Part shown: piece after piece, positions 12,216 to 31,170 of the stretch | How positions within the stretch are numbered: the stretch's first letter is position 1 | How the letters are laid out: each line of letters starts with the position of its first letter | DNA from: Alviniconcha marisindica | Taxonomy: Eukaryota; Mollusca; Gastropoda; Provannidae | Reading direction: 5' to 3' | Length of the DNA stretch: 64,000 bases | Assembly (NCBI GenBank): GCA_018857735.1 | Contig: JABMCL010001766.1 | Coordinates: 545,001-609,000, forward strand | Translations under genes and position numbers: made by a program | Notes under the pieces: model-generated | The model's input: the letters and a program-made list of their open reading frames with translations, nothing else | The model's database searches: none | What the model was told of the DNA's origin: nothing

Positions 12216-12834
12216 TCTCACGTACTCTCTCCCCGACTACTCTTCTCAGTGGCATTCTTCCGTCTTTTCAGTCTGTGAGTTTTAGCAAAACAAAAGGACC
12301 GCAGTTGGCACTGGCTCAATAATATCCGGGATTTATCTTTGAGCGCAAATGGCACATTGACCAATTACAACGAACATTCTTTTATTTGGCTCAGATATTG
12401 CACTAACCGAGGATTCATCAAAGCATGTTTGTTTCAGCTGAGCGTTTCAAGCTTAGCAATCAAATGAGGTGGAGGGGGTTGAGGAGGGGTGGGTGATGGC
12501 ACGACTGCTATATGAACGGCAGAATTATCACTTCAGATTCGTGATTTCGCCTTGCCTCTTCCGCGCATACCATCTACTGTGTGTGTATGTGTGTGTGTGT
12601 GTGTGTGTGAACTGAACAACAAGTCGGTAAACATGCAAAACTTGAATGGGAAATAGGTCAAACTAATACAATAAATCGACTTTCCACGTGTGTATATTGG
12701 ACCCTTGTCTGCAATTAACTCGTGGGCCAAAAATCACAAGAGAGCCGGAATAGTACTGTATTTCTCGGAGTCAACTAGGCCGGTTTTTATCCTTTTCCTT
12801 CGGCAATATCCTTGTCAATAGCCTCTGCTTCAGG
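10936..12834. other. Intergenic sequence with no supported gene
   Basis: I see no coding exon here. The stretch holds a compound (AC)/(TC) microsatellite at about 12113-12216 and a TG run at about 12579-12608, and its right part must contain the promoter and 5' UTR of the fibrinogen-related gene that begins at 12899. No clear TATA box was found. Confidence 0.6.
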
Positions 12835-12898
12835 CAACGGAATGGAGCACCTTCACTTCAGCACGTGCAACACGGTGGACAAGGTCTTGAAGCCAGCG

Positions 12899-20964
<8,066 letters not shown>

Positions 20965-21378
20965 GAGTGGTGTGAGCGACGAGTCGAAATTCTGTGCCGA
21001 TCAGCAAAGTCCAAATTTTGCACCGGTCATCCGAGGCGGAGTCCAGATAATGCGGACTGCCCCGTCACTGAGGGACAAGCATATTTTTGTGAATTTGTAT
21101 GCTGAGTGTTAAGTCTGAGTGTCGATTGCTTTCGAGTGTCGTAATTTTCACTATTTGTTTCTGTTTTTTCTTTTGGGGGGTCGTCGTTTTCCTTCATCAC
21201 TGGCTCTACATACAATACAATGGACTCGAAAAGAAAGAAAGAAATTTAAAAAACTTTGTCTGTCTCTTCCTGTCTTTCTGTGACTGTGTCCGTCTCCTCC
21301 TCCTCCACCCACACTCCCACATCCACTGGGGGGGCGGGGGGGGGGGGGGGTTAATTACTGCGGATGCATAAATGAATT

Positions 21379-21610
21379 ATTAACCCCTTCACTGCCACGA
21401 TGTCACTTGAAAACGACCAATAAAAGAGCGAAATTGGAAACCCCTTAAGCCTTTTTGTCTTCTGTTTCGCACTGGCATGTGAAAGGATTTTTTTTAAAAA
21501 TCAAAACGCATAGCATTGAAAGTAGATATGTTACAGAACCGGAAGATATACTGTTTGCAGGCGCGTCCGTGCATTTTCAGCCCGAAAATTGTACAGGCAC
21601 GGGCAGACCG
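21379..21610 (-). mobile_element. MITE copy related to 16127-16339, truncated
   Basis: It starts at TTAA followed by ccccttcactgccac and runs in the opposite orientation to the 16127 copy, sharing cgcactggcatgtgaaagga. The far terminal repeat is missing. Confidence 0.7.
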
Positions 21611-21817
21611 AGCTATCAGAGATTCTTAGTTTTGAGTATGGGGTAGCCTAAATCAAAGTATACTTTGTATGCTACGACAAATGCCAAAATTCTGTCTTCC
21701 TGATTCATTCAGCCCCCCCCCCCCCCCCCCCCCCCCCCCCTTCTCTTCCTACAAAAGGTGACGTGTGTCCTGAACAGCAACGTGTGTCCTGAACAGCGAA
21801 TCAGACTGGTACTCGTG

Positions 21818-21895
21818 ATCTGATGTATTAACGTGTCGCCAAACTTTGAGTGACAGATGCGATTAGCCAATCAGGGCGCGCAGACGAGACTCACA
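21818..21895 (+). repeat. Dispersed repeat copy (ACGTGTCGCC family)
   Basis: A near-identical partner of 20485-20550, extended here by gcgcagacgagactcac, which also appears in the 9606 copy. Confidence 0.75.
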
Positions 21896-22788
21896 TTTAG
21901 ACCGCACTCCTATACTCCGGCAACTCAGAATCATTTGCTTTCTGTCATCGATGAACCAATTACGTGACTTGATTGAAAATTTTGCCGAACAACCAAGAGC
22001 GTCACGTTTCGTAAGTGATGCAACGAATAGTGAGCGATAGGTAGTTTTGCGCTAAAGCAATCGATTTACTGACTCAGTGACAAAAACGTACCTGGCTTTG
22101 TGGCAAGGGCACCAGTCTTCCATACAAAATTGATAACCATGTAATGTTGACTGTCGGAGCACTGTCAGTTGTGTACTGGCTGCGATAAACTCAGCCTCCC
22201 ACCCCCCCCAGCCCCCAAACAACAACAACAAACAAACGCCCATTAGCACCACCATGATGTGGTTTTTGTTGTTGTTGTTTCGAAATCCTTTTTGAAACTT
22301 CACTTTGTTGACGTGTCAGCTGATTGGAAAATGTCGCGATAACAGTAAGTGTTTGCATTTCAATCGCGGCCCTTTACTCGGCTAACTACTCAGCCATTTT
22401 GCCAATGACACCTCTGGGTGCATGGGCATGCGCATGCCAACAGAGACCTATAAATGGCATAGATCTATGTTCCCTGTCAACACGTGAGACTTCTCGATCA
22501 CTGTACGCGGTTTTAACAACTAGTAAGTAGCTCTGAAGTTTGTGGTCTAACCAACGGCACACACAAAAAAACCTGCTCTCCGTCTTTGCGAACTGATAGC
22601 CGTTGAGGCAAATAAAATTCCTAAATCTCAGCCGGCAAGTCTTTCAAACACCAGCGTGGGCGCCATCTCACTATTGTCGGACCATACGGCAAACTGTCGA
22701 AATAGCCTACGTCACTAGTGGGCGCGGCTCTCTCCTAGCGACACTTTATGCCCTGATGTGACCTTCACGCGACACAATGACGGTGTGT

Positions 22789-22826
<38 letters not shown>

Positions 22827-23920
22827 GGCGCGCGCGCCACGCTTGCGAAGATGTGTGTGTGCGAAAGTGTGTGTGCGCGCGCGCGCGCGCGCGGGCACAT
22901 GTAAGGTCAATACCTGTGTTCATGTATATATATAAGCCTACGTGTGTCCCTACGTGAATATATAAGCCTACTTATATAAGCCTACGTGTATCCCTCAGTG
23001 TGTGCGTGTGAGAGTGCGCGGCGCGCCATGCGCACGTGCAAGCAAGGCCATTGACGACCGCTGGCTCAGGACATCAAAGTGGTTTCGCATGACGGAAGAG
23101 GTGGGCACGCCGGGCACACGTGAACAAAAAAATGCTTGGATTTTATACTTTTTGTAATTGTAGCCATCGTTTTCCCCAGACCGAGCGCGAGAACGTTAAT
23201 TGTGCGATTCTGTGCAGTGGCAGGTCTCCACGGGGCATACCTTAGCCAACCAGTCGTGATTCATCACGGAAAAAACATTCGCTGTCGGTTATTACCCCTT
23301 GATACTCCTCTCGGGACCAATCAATCGCCACTTAGCTTAACGTTCGGGAGTTTTACTGACGCAATCAATCCGGAAGCCGGCATCTAGAGCCAGAGGTTGT
23401 TTTTCTTTTGACGAGAGTCAGAGTGGCAGAGAAGCAATACCGCCGTAGATTAACCGTTTCCTGGCACACTCAGTCTTTCAATGGACAGTGGCGGGACGTG
23501 TATAACTGCACACAGGAACACCATCCACGCATCGTTCCACTCTGCACCCTAGGGTCGTCCGGACGCAGCCAGAGTGTGTCTCAGATCATTCTGAGCTGCT
23601 GGTACTTGAGCATTTAGCCAAGTCCTCTCGCCCCCCCCCCCCCCCCCCCCCCCCCCGCTCCAGCCCCTCTCTTTGTTTCTGTGTCACACACTCCACGTAA
23701 ACTTCCACTGCCGTGTCTCTCTGTCTCTGTGTGTCTCTCTTTTACTGACACACACACACAAAACCACGCACGCACGCGCGCGCGCGCACACACACACACA
23801 CATGCAACACAAACACGCCGCACACCCATCTCATACGTAAAAAAAGAAAGAAAAAAAAAAAAAGGTTTACTCAAAAACTTGAGAAAATACTCAGCTGCTC
23901 CACATATATAAAAGCTGGGT

Positions 23921-24000
23921 ACTAAAATGCAATCTTTCTTCGTATCCGATGACGTACAGAATGACTCGGAACGGACAGAACTACCAACACTAAATAAGCA
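23921..24000 (+). repeat. Dispersed repeat, inverted relative to 26399-26460
   Basis: The segment with gaatgactcggaacggacag and aactaccaacactaaat is the reverse complement of atttagtgttggtagttctg and tccgttccgagtcatt near 26408-26445. This is a short unnamed repeat family. Confidence 0.65.
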
Positions 24001-24269
24001 AATATGATGACGTCATGTGCCGGTTTTTTTTTTTTTGGGGGGGAGTCCAGAGTGGTCCAATATAACATCAACAAAAACTAACAAGCTATATCTTATTTAT
24101 TTTGTTTTCTATGAATGATGACACCCAGAATGACCCATAACGGGAGTCAAAATGAACTACGGCGACTTCGAAAGGCGGGCGCCCGGAATGCGCAGAAAGG
24201 TCTTGTAAGGCATTCATTTAACGATGCCGCTGGTTGATTGGTTGAATGTGTATGTACAGAAACGTACTT

Positions 24270-24670
24270 ATTAGGACGGAGCCCAGACGCCACCTCGACT
24301 TCACACAGCTCCTGAGCTCTACGTGCTGCAATAGTAATAAGTAAACATGGTGCTTAACGTCCACAAAACCACAAGGCTTATTAGGGACGGGGAGAAGGGG
24401 GGGGGGGGGGATGGGGTATGGAGGTGGGGGGAGAGGGAGATTATATATACCTATCGCTACACTGTCACCACCAGAATGATTCTGCATTAAGATGGGCAGC
24501 GCTGAGAGCCATTTTAATGTTTCAGTAGGAATGTGATGGACAAAGTCACAAGACAGTATCCACAAACCACAACCTTTTTGAAGAGAAAGGAGAGCCGAAG
24601 CGGTATCGAACCGAGGTCCTTCCGCTTACCAGCCTACCGCCTTACCGCTAGGCCAAACCGGCTCACAAAC
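24270..24670 (-). mobile_element. tRNA-derived SINE copy
   Basis: The same structure as 10565-10935 on the minus strand: a tRNA-like head at the right (gcctagcggtaaggcgg, then ggtccttccgctt on the plus strand), a body with gtcacaagacagt, a G-rich run, and a tail matching the cctaataagcc ... gtggacgt module. Confidence 0.8.
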
Positions 24671-25004
24671 GATGCCGCTCAGATCATGGACCTACATATA
24701 CTGTATTCGATCCTCTGCCCGCATCTGCTTTTGGTAAGCCATGAAACACTACCGACGATGCGGCGGTGGCTACCGATGATTTTTTTTTACGTTTCTTCTT
24801 TTTAGTGAAGAACACGGTGTAAATAGCTGATGCCGAACGCTCGCAGTCGATTCAGTCAGTCCGCCATTTCAAACGGACACGCCGGATGTTGCCCACTCAC
24901 GTCACGAAGACCGTAGTGCGCGAAGAAGGCGTGTTTCTCGCGCATAGCGCGCAGCTGGCAATCCAGTAGATATAGGTCCATAGCTCAGACCGATTCCCTC
25001 ATAG

Positions 25005-25100
25005 TTTAGGAGCTGTGTGAAAGTCGAGGTGGCCGTCCTGGGCTCCCGCCGCTAATAAGCCTACGGTTTCTGTGGACGTAAAGCAACACTTCAACTTCAA
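25005..25100 (+). mobile_element. SINE 3' fragment
   Basis: It has ggagctgtgtgaaagtcgag, gtggccgtcctggg and cggtttctgtggacgtaaag, matching the 3' module of the SINE family. No tRNA-like head is attached. Confidence 0.75.
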
Positions 25101-25787
25101 CGACTGATTCCCAAGGGTCGGTCACGTTGTGCAGAAATCGGCGATGCCGCAGGCCCTGGCGACCCCGCTCAAAATGATCCGTAACAAGAAGCGTGCCACG
25201 CACGCGGGCCAAAAACGCCTTCTTGGTATGATGCCAACAAATGTTACTGTAAAAGTCCCAAGCGCAAGTTCAGTTTGTTACTGGAATTAGCGGTACTTTG
25301 GACGCAGCTGCAACACGCCGAGAAAGACCCATTGGCTGATCAAGACTCTTCCCCCTGCAGACCAGACCGCGGCCCTCGGCAGGAATTGGATAGGACAGCT
25401 CGATTCGTCATGCGGACCGGACTGTCCTTGTGATCTGTGAATGACAAGTAGAAGACGAAGACGAATATCGGGTGTCTTTATGACCAAAGCTTATGCGGCT
25501 GGATCAGCTAGGTTTATTCTGCGAAAGCTTTGTGTCGTACTATAAACATGGGGAAAATGATGGAAAGCTGATGCCACGGACGATTTATTTCTGATGTCAG
25601 CGGCAATATCATCAATTATTTTTGCTATAATACAGGGCATTTGTCGGTGTAGACGTTTTTCTCTGAGTACAAGGTCGGCTAAAACAAGCTTCAGAGACAG
25701 AGGCGGATTGTGACATTCTGGGACAAAAATCTAATGACAGCAAGACGTCAACAACAACAACAATCGAACTCCTCCATTTCAAGAGAA

Positions 25788-26188
25788 ATGTCCTTGCGGT
25801 CGTTTCTGACACATCTTTTTCTTTTCCGGGGTCCCTGGTCACTGTGGATGACGTTGCAGCTGGTGCTGCGTCACCGTGACGTCACCGGCGCCGAGACCAT
25901 CGTGGTGTACCAGACAGTTGGCCAGTGTCCGGGCCAGGTGTTGTCCTCTGGGCTGAGATACGACCGTTTTGCGGTGAGAAGCAAAGTTCAGTGCGCTGCA
26001 CTGTGTCTGCCTGATTTCTCGTGTCGTTCGTTCCTGTTCAGCCGTGACGAGGGACTGTGTTACCTGGGCTCCCAGGCAGCCTTTGCCAACTGCTCCAACA
26101 TGGATCCTGCCCCACCGGGACTACAGCATTTTGACATGGTAACGTTTCCTTTTCGCCGATTTCTTGTGGAACTGCGGGGATATGTCAT

Positions 26189-26222
<34 letters not shown>

Positions 26223-27773
26223 GGAGGGTAGAGGTAAGGCTATATTTTGTTAGTATTTTCGGCCACTGAATCACCACTGTGGTTTAGGTTTCCTGAGCAG
26301 ACTATGAACGCTGAAGTGTAAAGCGAGGAACAGAAAACAAAAACTGGAAGGGATAAGGTGACGGAATCTTATTTTGGCCTCTTCTCATCTATTGGAGAAG
26401 GCCGGTATTTAGTGTTGGTAGTTCTGTCCGTTCCGAGTCATTTTGTTTAATGACGAGTTGTCACGGTCTTGTGGAGGTACTGGCGGGGACCGAGATCACG
26501 ATGCAACCGAGTGTATTGTATGTGTTTCGGGCCATGACCCTTTAACCTTTTCTTTCCGGTTTCTTTTCCTTTTTGATTGGGTGGGAGTTTTATGGCCCCA
26601 ATTATCTAAAGTGTTAAAACTTGTGCGCTGGGCCGGCAGCGTCCCTTTCCCCCAGTGTCCCTGCAGATGCAGGTTGTTTGTTTGCTGTTGCGGCCGGTGT
26701 TCATGTGTTCATCTCAGGGGAGAGCCTACACTGTTTCCTGGTTGGTGCAAAATAAAAAGTTATGTTATAGCAACCTCTGACTTGTGACTCTTCATCCATG
26801 CTTCCGACCTGCTTCCCTCACTCCCCACCCCGCTCCCCTACACCAGGAGCTGGGGGAAGAGGGAGACTACCTAACGCTACACTGTCACAACCAGAATGAC
26901 TCGTGCATTTTGATGGGCAGCGATGAGAGCCGTTTTAATGTTTCATTAATTGTGTGGACAAAGTCACAAGACAGTGTCCGCAGACCACAACTCTTGAGCA
27001 AAAGAGGAGAGCCGAAGCGGAATCGAACCAAGGTCCTTCTGCTTACCAGCCTAACGTCTTACCGCTAGGCCAAACCGGCTCACACCGGTCTTCTTGATAG
27101 GTAGGTAGTGTTGCTTAATGTCCTTAGATGTCAGTTGACATATTAGGGACAAGCTGAGACCAATGCCAAAGCATGGTTCAGTATAGCTTTAGGTCCACGG
27201 AAACCAGAAGGCTCGTTAGGACGGACAGCCTAGGCCACCTCGACTCTCACACAGCTCCTGAACTATGTGATCCGGTCTTCTTGAACAAAGCTAGTTCCTT
27301 TTAAATGTTAGTTAGTTAGAAATTTTATTTTAGCGTCAAGTCAGCTGCACGGGGTCACCTCAGGACTATCCTGTAAGTGTGTGTATCTTGACCTATTGTC
27401 TCGTCCTGTTCTTAACCGCTGTCTTCTGGGGCGGAGAGGGGTTGCACAGACACGGAGGGTGGAGGGAAGCGTTGGCGGTTCATCGTTGTCTTGTCTTGTC
27501 TGGCTTGCGTGGTACCTGCCTGTAGGATGATGACGGTTCACCACGACGCTCTGTCTTATTTCAGATGATTTCCTGCCGCAATGGAGGAACATTGCAGATG
27601 AACAGGTCCTGCGCCTGTCCTCAAGGGTTCAGTGGAGACGACTGCACGATAGTTGTGAAAGGTAGGCAGCTTCACGGCTCTCCAGGCCATCTCAAGATCT
27701 CACTTCGGTGGATATTTAAAAAGAAAAAAGAAAAAAAGCGCTATAAAAAGCTAGTCACTCATGTAGAACCACA

Positions 27774-27825
<52 letters not shown>

Positions 27826-30407
27826 GTGTGTGTCACATTGATTAGGGTTCCAGGCGAGATCAAGAGGAGGGAGGTGGAACTGGACCCTCAAGTTAGCCCA
27901 GAAGAGATCATGAGCAGGGAGGTGGAGCTGGGCTGCGAAAGTTGGACTTATTTCGCTTCGGATTGTTCTTCAATAGCAGTGCAACGGACATTGTCTTTGT
28001 GACTCCGCCCAAGCACGGCAGTTGAAACAGCAATTGCGCAATGCACTAGTCGCTAGGCAATGGCGAGGGGACACCGCCTTAACACTTCCATTGTTCTGGC
28101 AGCGGTCCACGGTCTTTTTCGGGCGGTATCCGCGGTTGAGCCTTCACTCTCTCCCCCCCCCCCACCCCCCACCCGTCCCCGTCCCTAATAAGCAACCTCG
28201 CTTCTGTGGACGTAAAGCAATGTGGTCAAGGTAGAACAACATGCGAGCGCCGTGAGTCTGCTCAAGAGAGCGATCATCAATCAATCCAAAAAAGATCTCA
28301 TTTTATGCGCTACTCACGAACACCGCCTGACTACTATTGTTTTCTTAAAGTAGCTTTCTGAATGGACCGTTCTTAATCAGATAGGTCACGGCGGGTCATG
28401 AACTCCAAAGCGAGATCGGGGGAAAATACTGACTTGGGGTCATTCATTCTTAATGAGCTGGGTTGGGGTGATTCATGAGAACGAAAGCGAGATTGGATTG
28501 CCATTTTTGCACATTCCAACCTAGCTTTTGATCTCGTGACCCGCAGTGACCTAGCTCATTAAAAGAATGACCACAAGTCAATACTGTGCCCATGAATCTC
28601 GCTTTTGATTTTGTGATCCGACGTGACGTCTCATGAATATTCTTAAGAATGGTCCAAGGACAAGTAAGGCAACTGGTATTTTTAGCGGTCTTCTCTGCTG
28701 AGAAACCAGAACTTTCCAACTTTTTCTTGGGGTAGGAGGAGGAGTGGAATTAAAGCTTGGAGATCAGAAAATAGCTTAGCATGCTTCGTCCTCGGCCATG
28801 AATTTGCATGTCTAATTTGTGCCTCCACGGATCATTCTGAGATTCACTTTATCCATATCCTCTTCAAACATTTTAACCTTCGGGATAACTCGTGGATGTC
28901 CACATACAAACCCACATTTGTTTTTGTTGTTGTCGTCTTGTTTTTTGGGTTGTTGTTGCTTTTTTTTAAATATCAGCGTAACAATAAATGCAAAAGCCTG
29001 TACGTTATGTACGTGCCCACATCCATCCTTTTTTCATTTTTTTTCTTTCAAGGAAATGTCAAAACACCGTGGGTGTAGTCACATCCAGAGTGTAGTTGCT
29101 CAGCCTGTGTTTACTTCTCGGGTGTCTCGATCTTTCTCCAGACTGCAACGACGCCTACTACAAAGGGAGCTACCGGGAAAGCGGCGTGTACTGGATCCAC
29201 CCGACGCGTTCCCCGAGACCCTTCCTCGTGTACTGTCGCATGATCGGCAGGCCCCGCACCTACGTCATGAACCGAATCTACAATGACGTCAACTTCAAGC
29301 GCGGATGGTTGGACTACAAGAGTGGCTTCGGGAGTCTCGACTCCGACTTCTGGCTGGGGCTGGAGAAGCTGCACATGCTCACCAACAGCGAGGACTACGA
29401 ATTCAGGTAGGCTGTGTAGGCTGTCATGTTATGTGTGGGATACTGTTTATTTTGCAGCGCATTTCCGTAAGTAATATAGATATATTATTTAAACAAGGTT
29501 TGTGGTATCAGTACGCGTTGCACGCTCTTAGACTGTGAGTCTCTTATACGTGTAAATTGTATTCCTTTGTTGTTTGTTATTCATGCGTGGCACCCGCGTT
29601 TTCCTTGGAATGGAATAAATAAGTACTTGACTTGGCTTGACTGACAGTGGCACTTCTGTAGACACGATTTAGCTGATGAAATAAAATAGAGAGAGAAAGG
29701 AGGGTGTGGGGAGATGTAAAAACTGATGCAGATTGAGCATCTCAAAGGAGGGGGAGCGTGGGGCGGAGGAGGGGGGGGGGGGGGGGGGGGGGGGGCATGA
29801 GCGGTAAGTAAGTAATTTCGTGTTTTACGCCCAGTCAACCATTACGGTTATATCAGGCATGAACAAAGTCATACGAAGGGTCTTGACTTTTTCAGTTTGT
29901 TTTATAGAAGCCGCCGTATGGCGCACGTATATATTATACACACCGGCAAAGAAACCGTCCTCAATTCTTGCTTTACGTTGCAGATTCCGCGTGCGATTAC
30001 GGGGCGACACGAATCTGTTCCAGTTCTACAAGCACGCTAAGGTGGACGACGAGAAGCACCATTACCGCCTCACCTTCGACCCCGACATCACGGAGGGCTC
30101 TCTCGGTGACTGCCTCTCCTCCGTCAACGGCGCCAACTTCAGCACTCCGGACCGCGACTACGACGACAACGACAACGTCCACTGCGCTCTCAGGCACGAG
30201 TCAGGATTCTGGTTCCGGGGAACCAGCTGCACGTTGTGCAATCCGACGGGGCGGCTCCTGCAGCCCCCTGACCAAAAGAGGCTCGGCGTGCCCGAGGAAG
30301 TGTTCTGGACACGGTCCATGGGGAACATCGCTCCCTTCAAAATCGGCGCGTACCTCGTAAATGTGATCAAACCGACGCGGAAAGCGAGGCCGAAGCCGAG
30401 TCCTTGA
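25788..30407 (+). CDS. Secreted PAN/apple - EGF-like - fibrinogen-related protein B
   Basis: Four exons join in phase: 25788-26138, 27565-27661, 29142-29406 and 29984-30407, giving 378 residues. The start chosen is MSLRSFLTHLFLF, a signal-like leader; an upstream in-frame ATG at 25733 is possible. The first exon holds a PAN/apple-like domain with paired cysteines (VQCAALCLPDFSCRSF, then GLCYLGSQ). The second is a 97-bp EGF-like exon (CRNGGTLQ, then CACPQGFSGDDC). The last two form the fibrinogen C-terminal domain: DCNDAYYKGSYRESGVYWIH, GFGSLDSDFWLGLEKLHMLT, a calcium-site-like DRDYDDNDN, and CTLCNPTGRLLQP where most family members have an ANLNG motif. The tail is Lys/Arg-rich. A secreted lectin-like or immune-recognition role is inference from molluscan FREPs. 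It is a tandem paralogue of the gene at 12899, with one fewer intron in the fibrinogen part and none in the PAN part. Confidence 0.9.
26190..26221. repeat. Poly-G tract in gene B intron 1
   Basis: An unbroken run of about 30 G just after the first exon. A similar run at 29770-29797 lies in intron 3. Confidence 0.9.
26845..27090 (-). mobile_element. SINE copy, head and body only
   Basis: It has the plus-strand pieces ctaacgctacactgtcacaa, gtggacaaagtcacaagaca and ttaccgctaggccaaaccgg, matching the minus-strand SINE at 24270-24670. The 3' module is separate, at about 27185-27275. Confidence 0.75.
27110..27172. repeat. Dispersed repeat, inverted relative to 31545-31608
   Basis: The sequence with ttgcttaatgtccttagatg and atattagggacaagctgaga is the reverse complement of tctcagcttgtccctaatat near 31555. 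It could be part of the same composite SINE region. Confidence 0.65.
27772..27826. repeat. (AC)n microsatellite
   Basis: A perfect AC run in gene B intron 2, shortly after the EGF-like exon. Confidence 0.95.
28357..28655. repeat. Foldback (inverted-repeat) element
   Basis: The arms at about 28357-28465 and 28547-28655 are imperfect reverse complements: gaccgttcttaa pairs with ttaagaatggtc, and gtcattcattcttaatgagct pairs with agctcattaaaagaatgac. The middle carries further related copies of the aaagcgagat motif. It is a MITE-like element in gene B intron 2. Confidence 0.7.
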
Positions 30408-30577
30408 CCGGAAGTGGCGACGGGCCTCGACTTTGCCGTCTTGGCTGATGCAGATTTTGCATGACTGTGTGTGACGTCACTGAGCTAGCCGCTGTTAACT
30501 CCCTTTTGCTGAATCTTACACCGTTCCATAATTATGCTATGTAACGCGTCATCATGAAAGAGAAAGCTCAGAGCTCA

Positions 30578-30650
30578 GGAGCTGTGTGAAAGTCGAGGTG
30601 GCCGTCCCTAATACTAATAGTCCTTATGGTCTCTGTGGACGTAAAGCAAG
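30578..30650 (+). mobile_element. SINE 3' fragment
   Basis: It has ggagctgtgtgaaagtcgag, gtggccgtccctaat and ctgtggacgtaaagcaa. The same module is at 31458-31540. Confidence 0.7.
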
Positions 30651-30659
30651 ACTGAGCTT

Positions 30660-30950
30660 AAAGAGAAGGCTCAGAGCCTAGGAAAACTGTGTGAACACAG
30701 GGAGGTGGAGCTGGGCTCTGGTTGGTGGATGGATTAGTCTCTGACGCTGAGCTGTTCTCGAGAACTGGTTCTTTGGACACTGTCTCAGTTTGTGACTTTG
30801 TTGGCCTTAACTGTTGAAAGAGCAAGCTGTTAAGTACGCACGGCGATTTGCATAGGCGAGTTCCCCACCACCTTGACACCAGTAGTTCTGGTGGTGGAGA
30901 CCTTTTATGTTTTTGCGGGTCGGAGCGCTTGGGAAGAGATAATATTCATA
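30660..30950 (+). repeat. Dispersed repeat shared with 15745-16015
   Basis: The second copy of the about 270-bp repeat described at 15745, with gcgggtcggagcgcttggga near its end. Confidence 0.75.
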
Positions 30951-31034
30951 CGCTCCCTTCTGACATCCGTCACATTCAATCCTCCCATGCTTTCAAAACT
31001 GCGTGGAATCTCACCTAAACAAACAACACCACAG

Positions 31035-31073
31035 CAAATGATTTGAAATTCTGCCTTTTTACTTGACCCGCCC

Positions 31074-31104
<31 letters not shown>

Positions 31105-31170
31105 AAAAAAACCCACCACCAGCAAATGATTTGAAATTCTGCCTTTTTACTTGACCCCCCCCCCCCCCCC
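31035..31170 (+). repeat. Direct duplication flanking poly-C runs
   Basis: The sequence agcaaatgatttgaaattct, then gcctttttacttgacc, occurs twice about 87 bases apart. Each copy leads into a long C run (31071-31094 and about 31155-31170). A local duplication is likely. Confidence 0.85.

Larger units (their letters stand above)
20965..25787. other. Intergenic region between fibrinogen-related genes A and B
   Basis: No coding exon can be supported here. It contains a MITE copy, repeat copies, poly-G/poly-C runs (about 21329-21350, 21713-21740, 23631-23656), TG/GC microsatellites (about 22785-22900) and SINE copies. The right end should contain the gene B promoter. Short open frames, such as the one at 23136-23387, have no recognisable domain. 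Confidence 0.6.

Noticed and set aside
23136..23387. A short plus-strand frame upstream of gene B with a hydrophobic start
   Set aside because: No family or cysteine pattern is recognisable, and it cannot be joined to gene B in phase by any splice site I could support.
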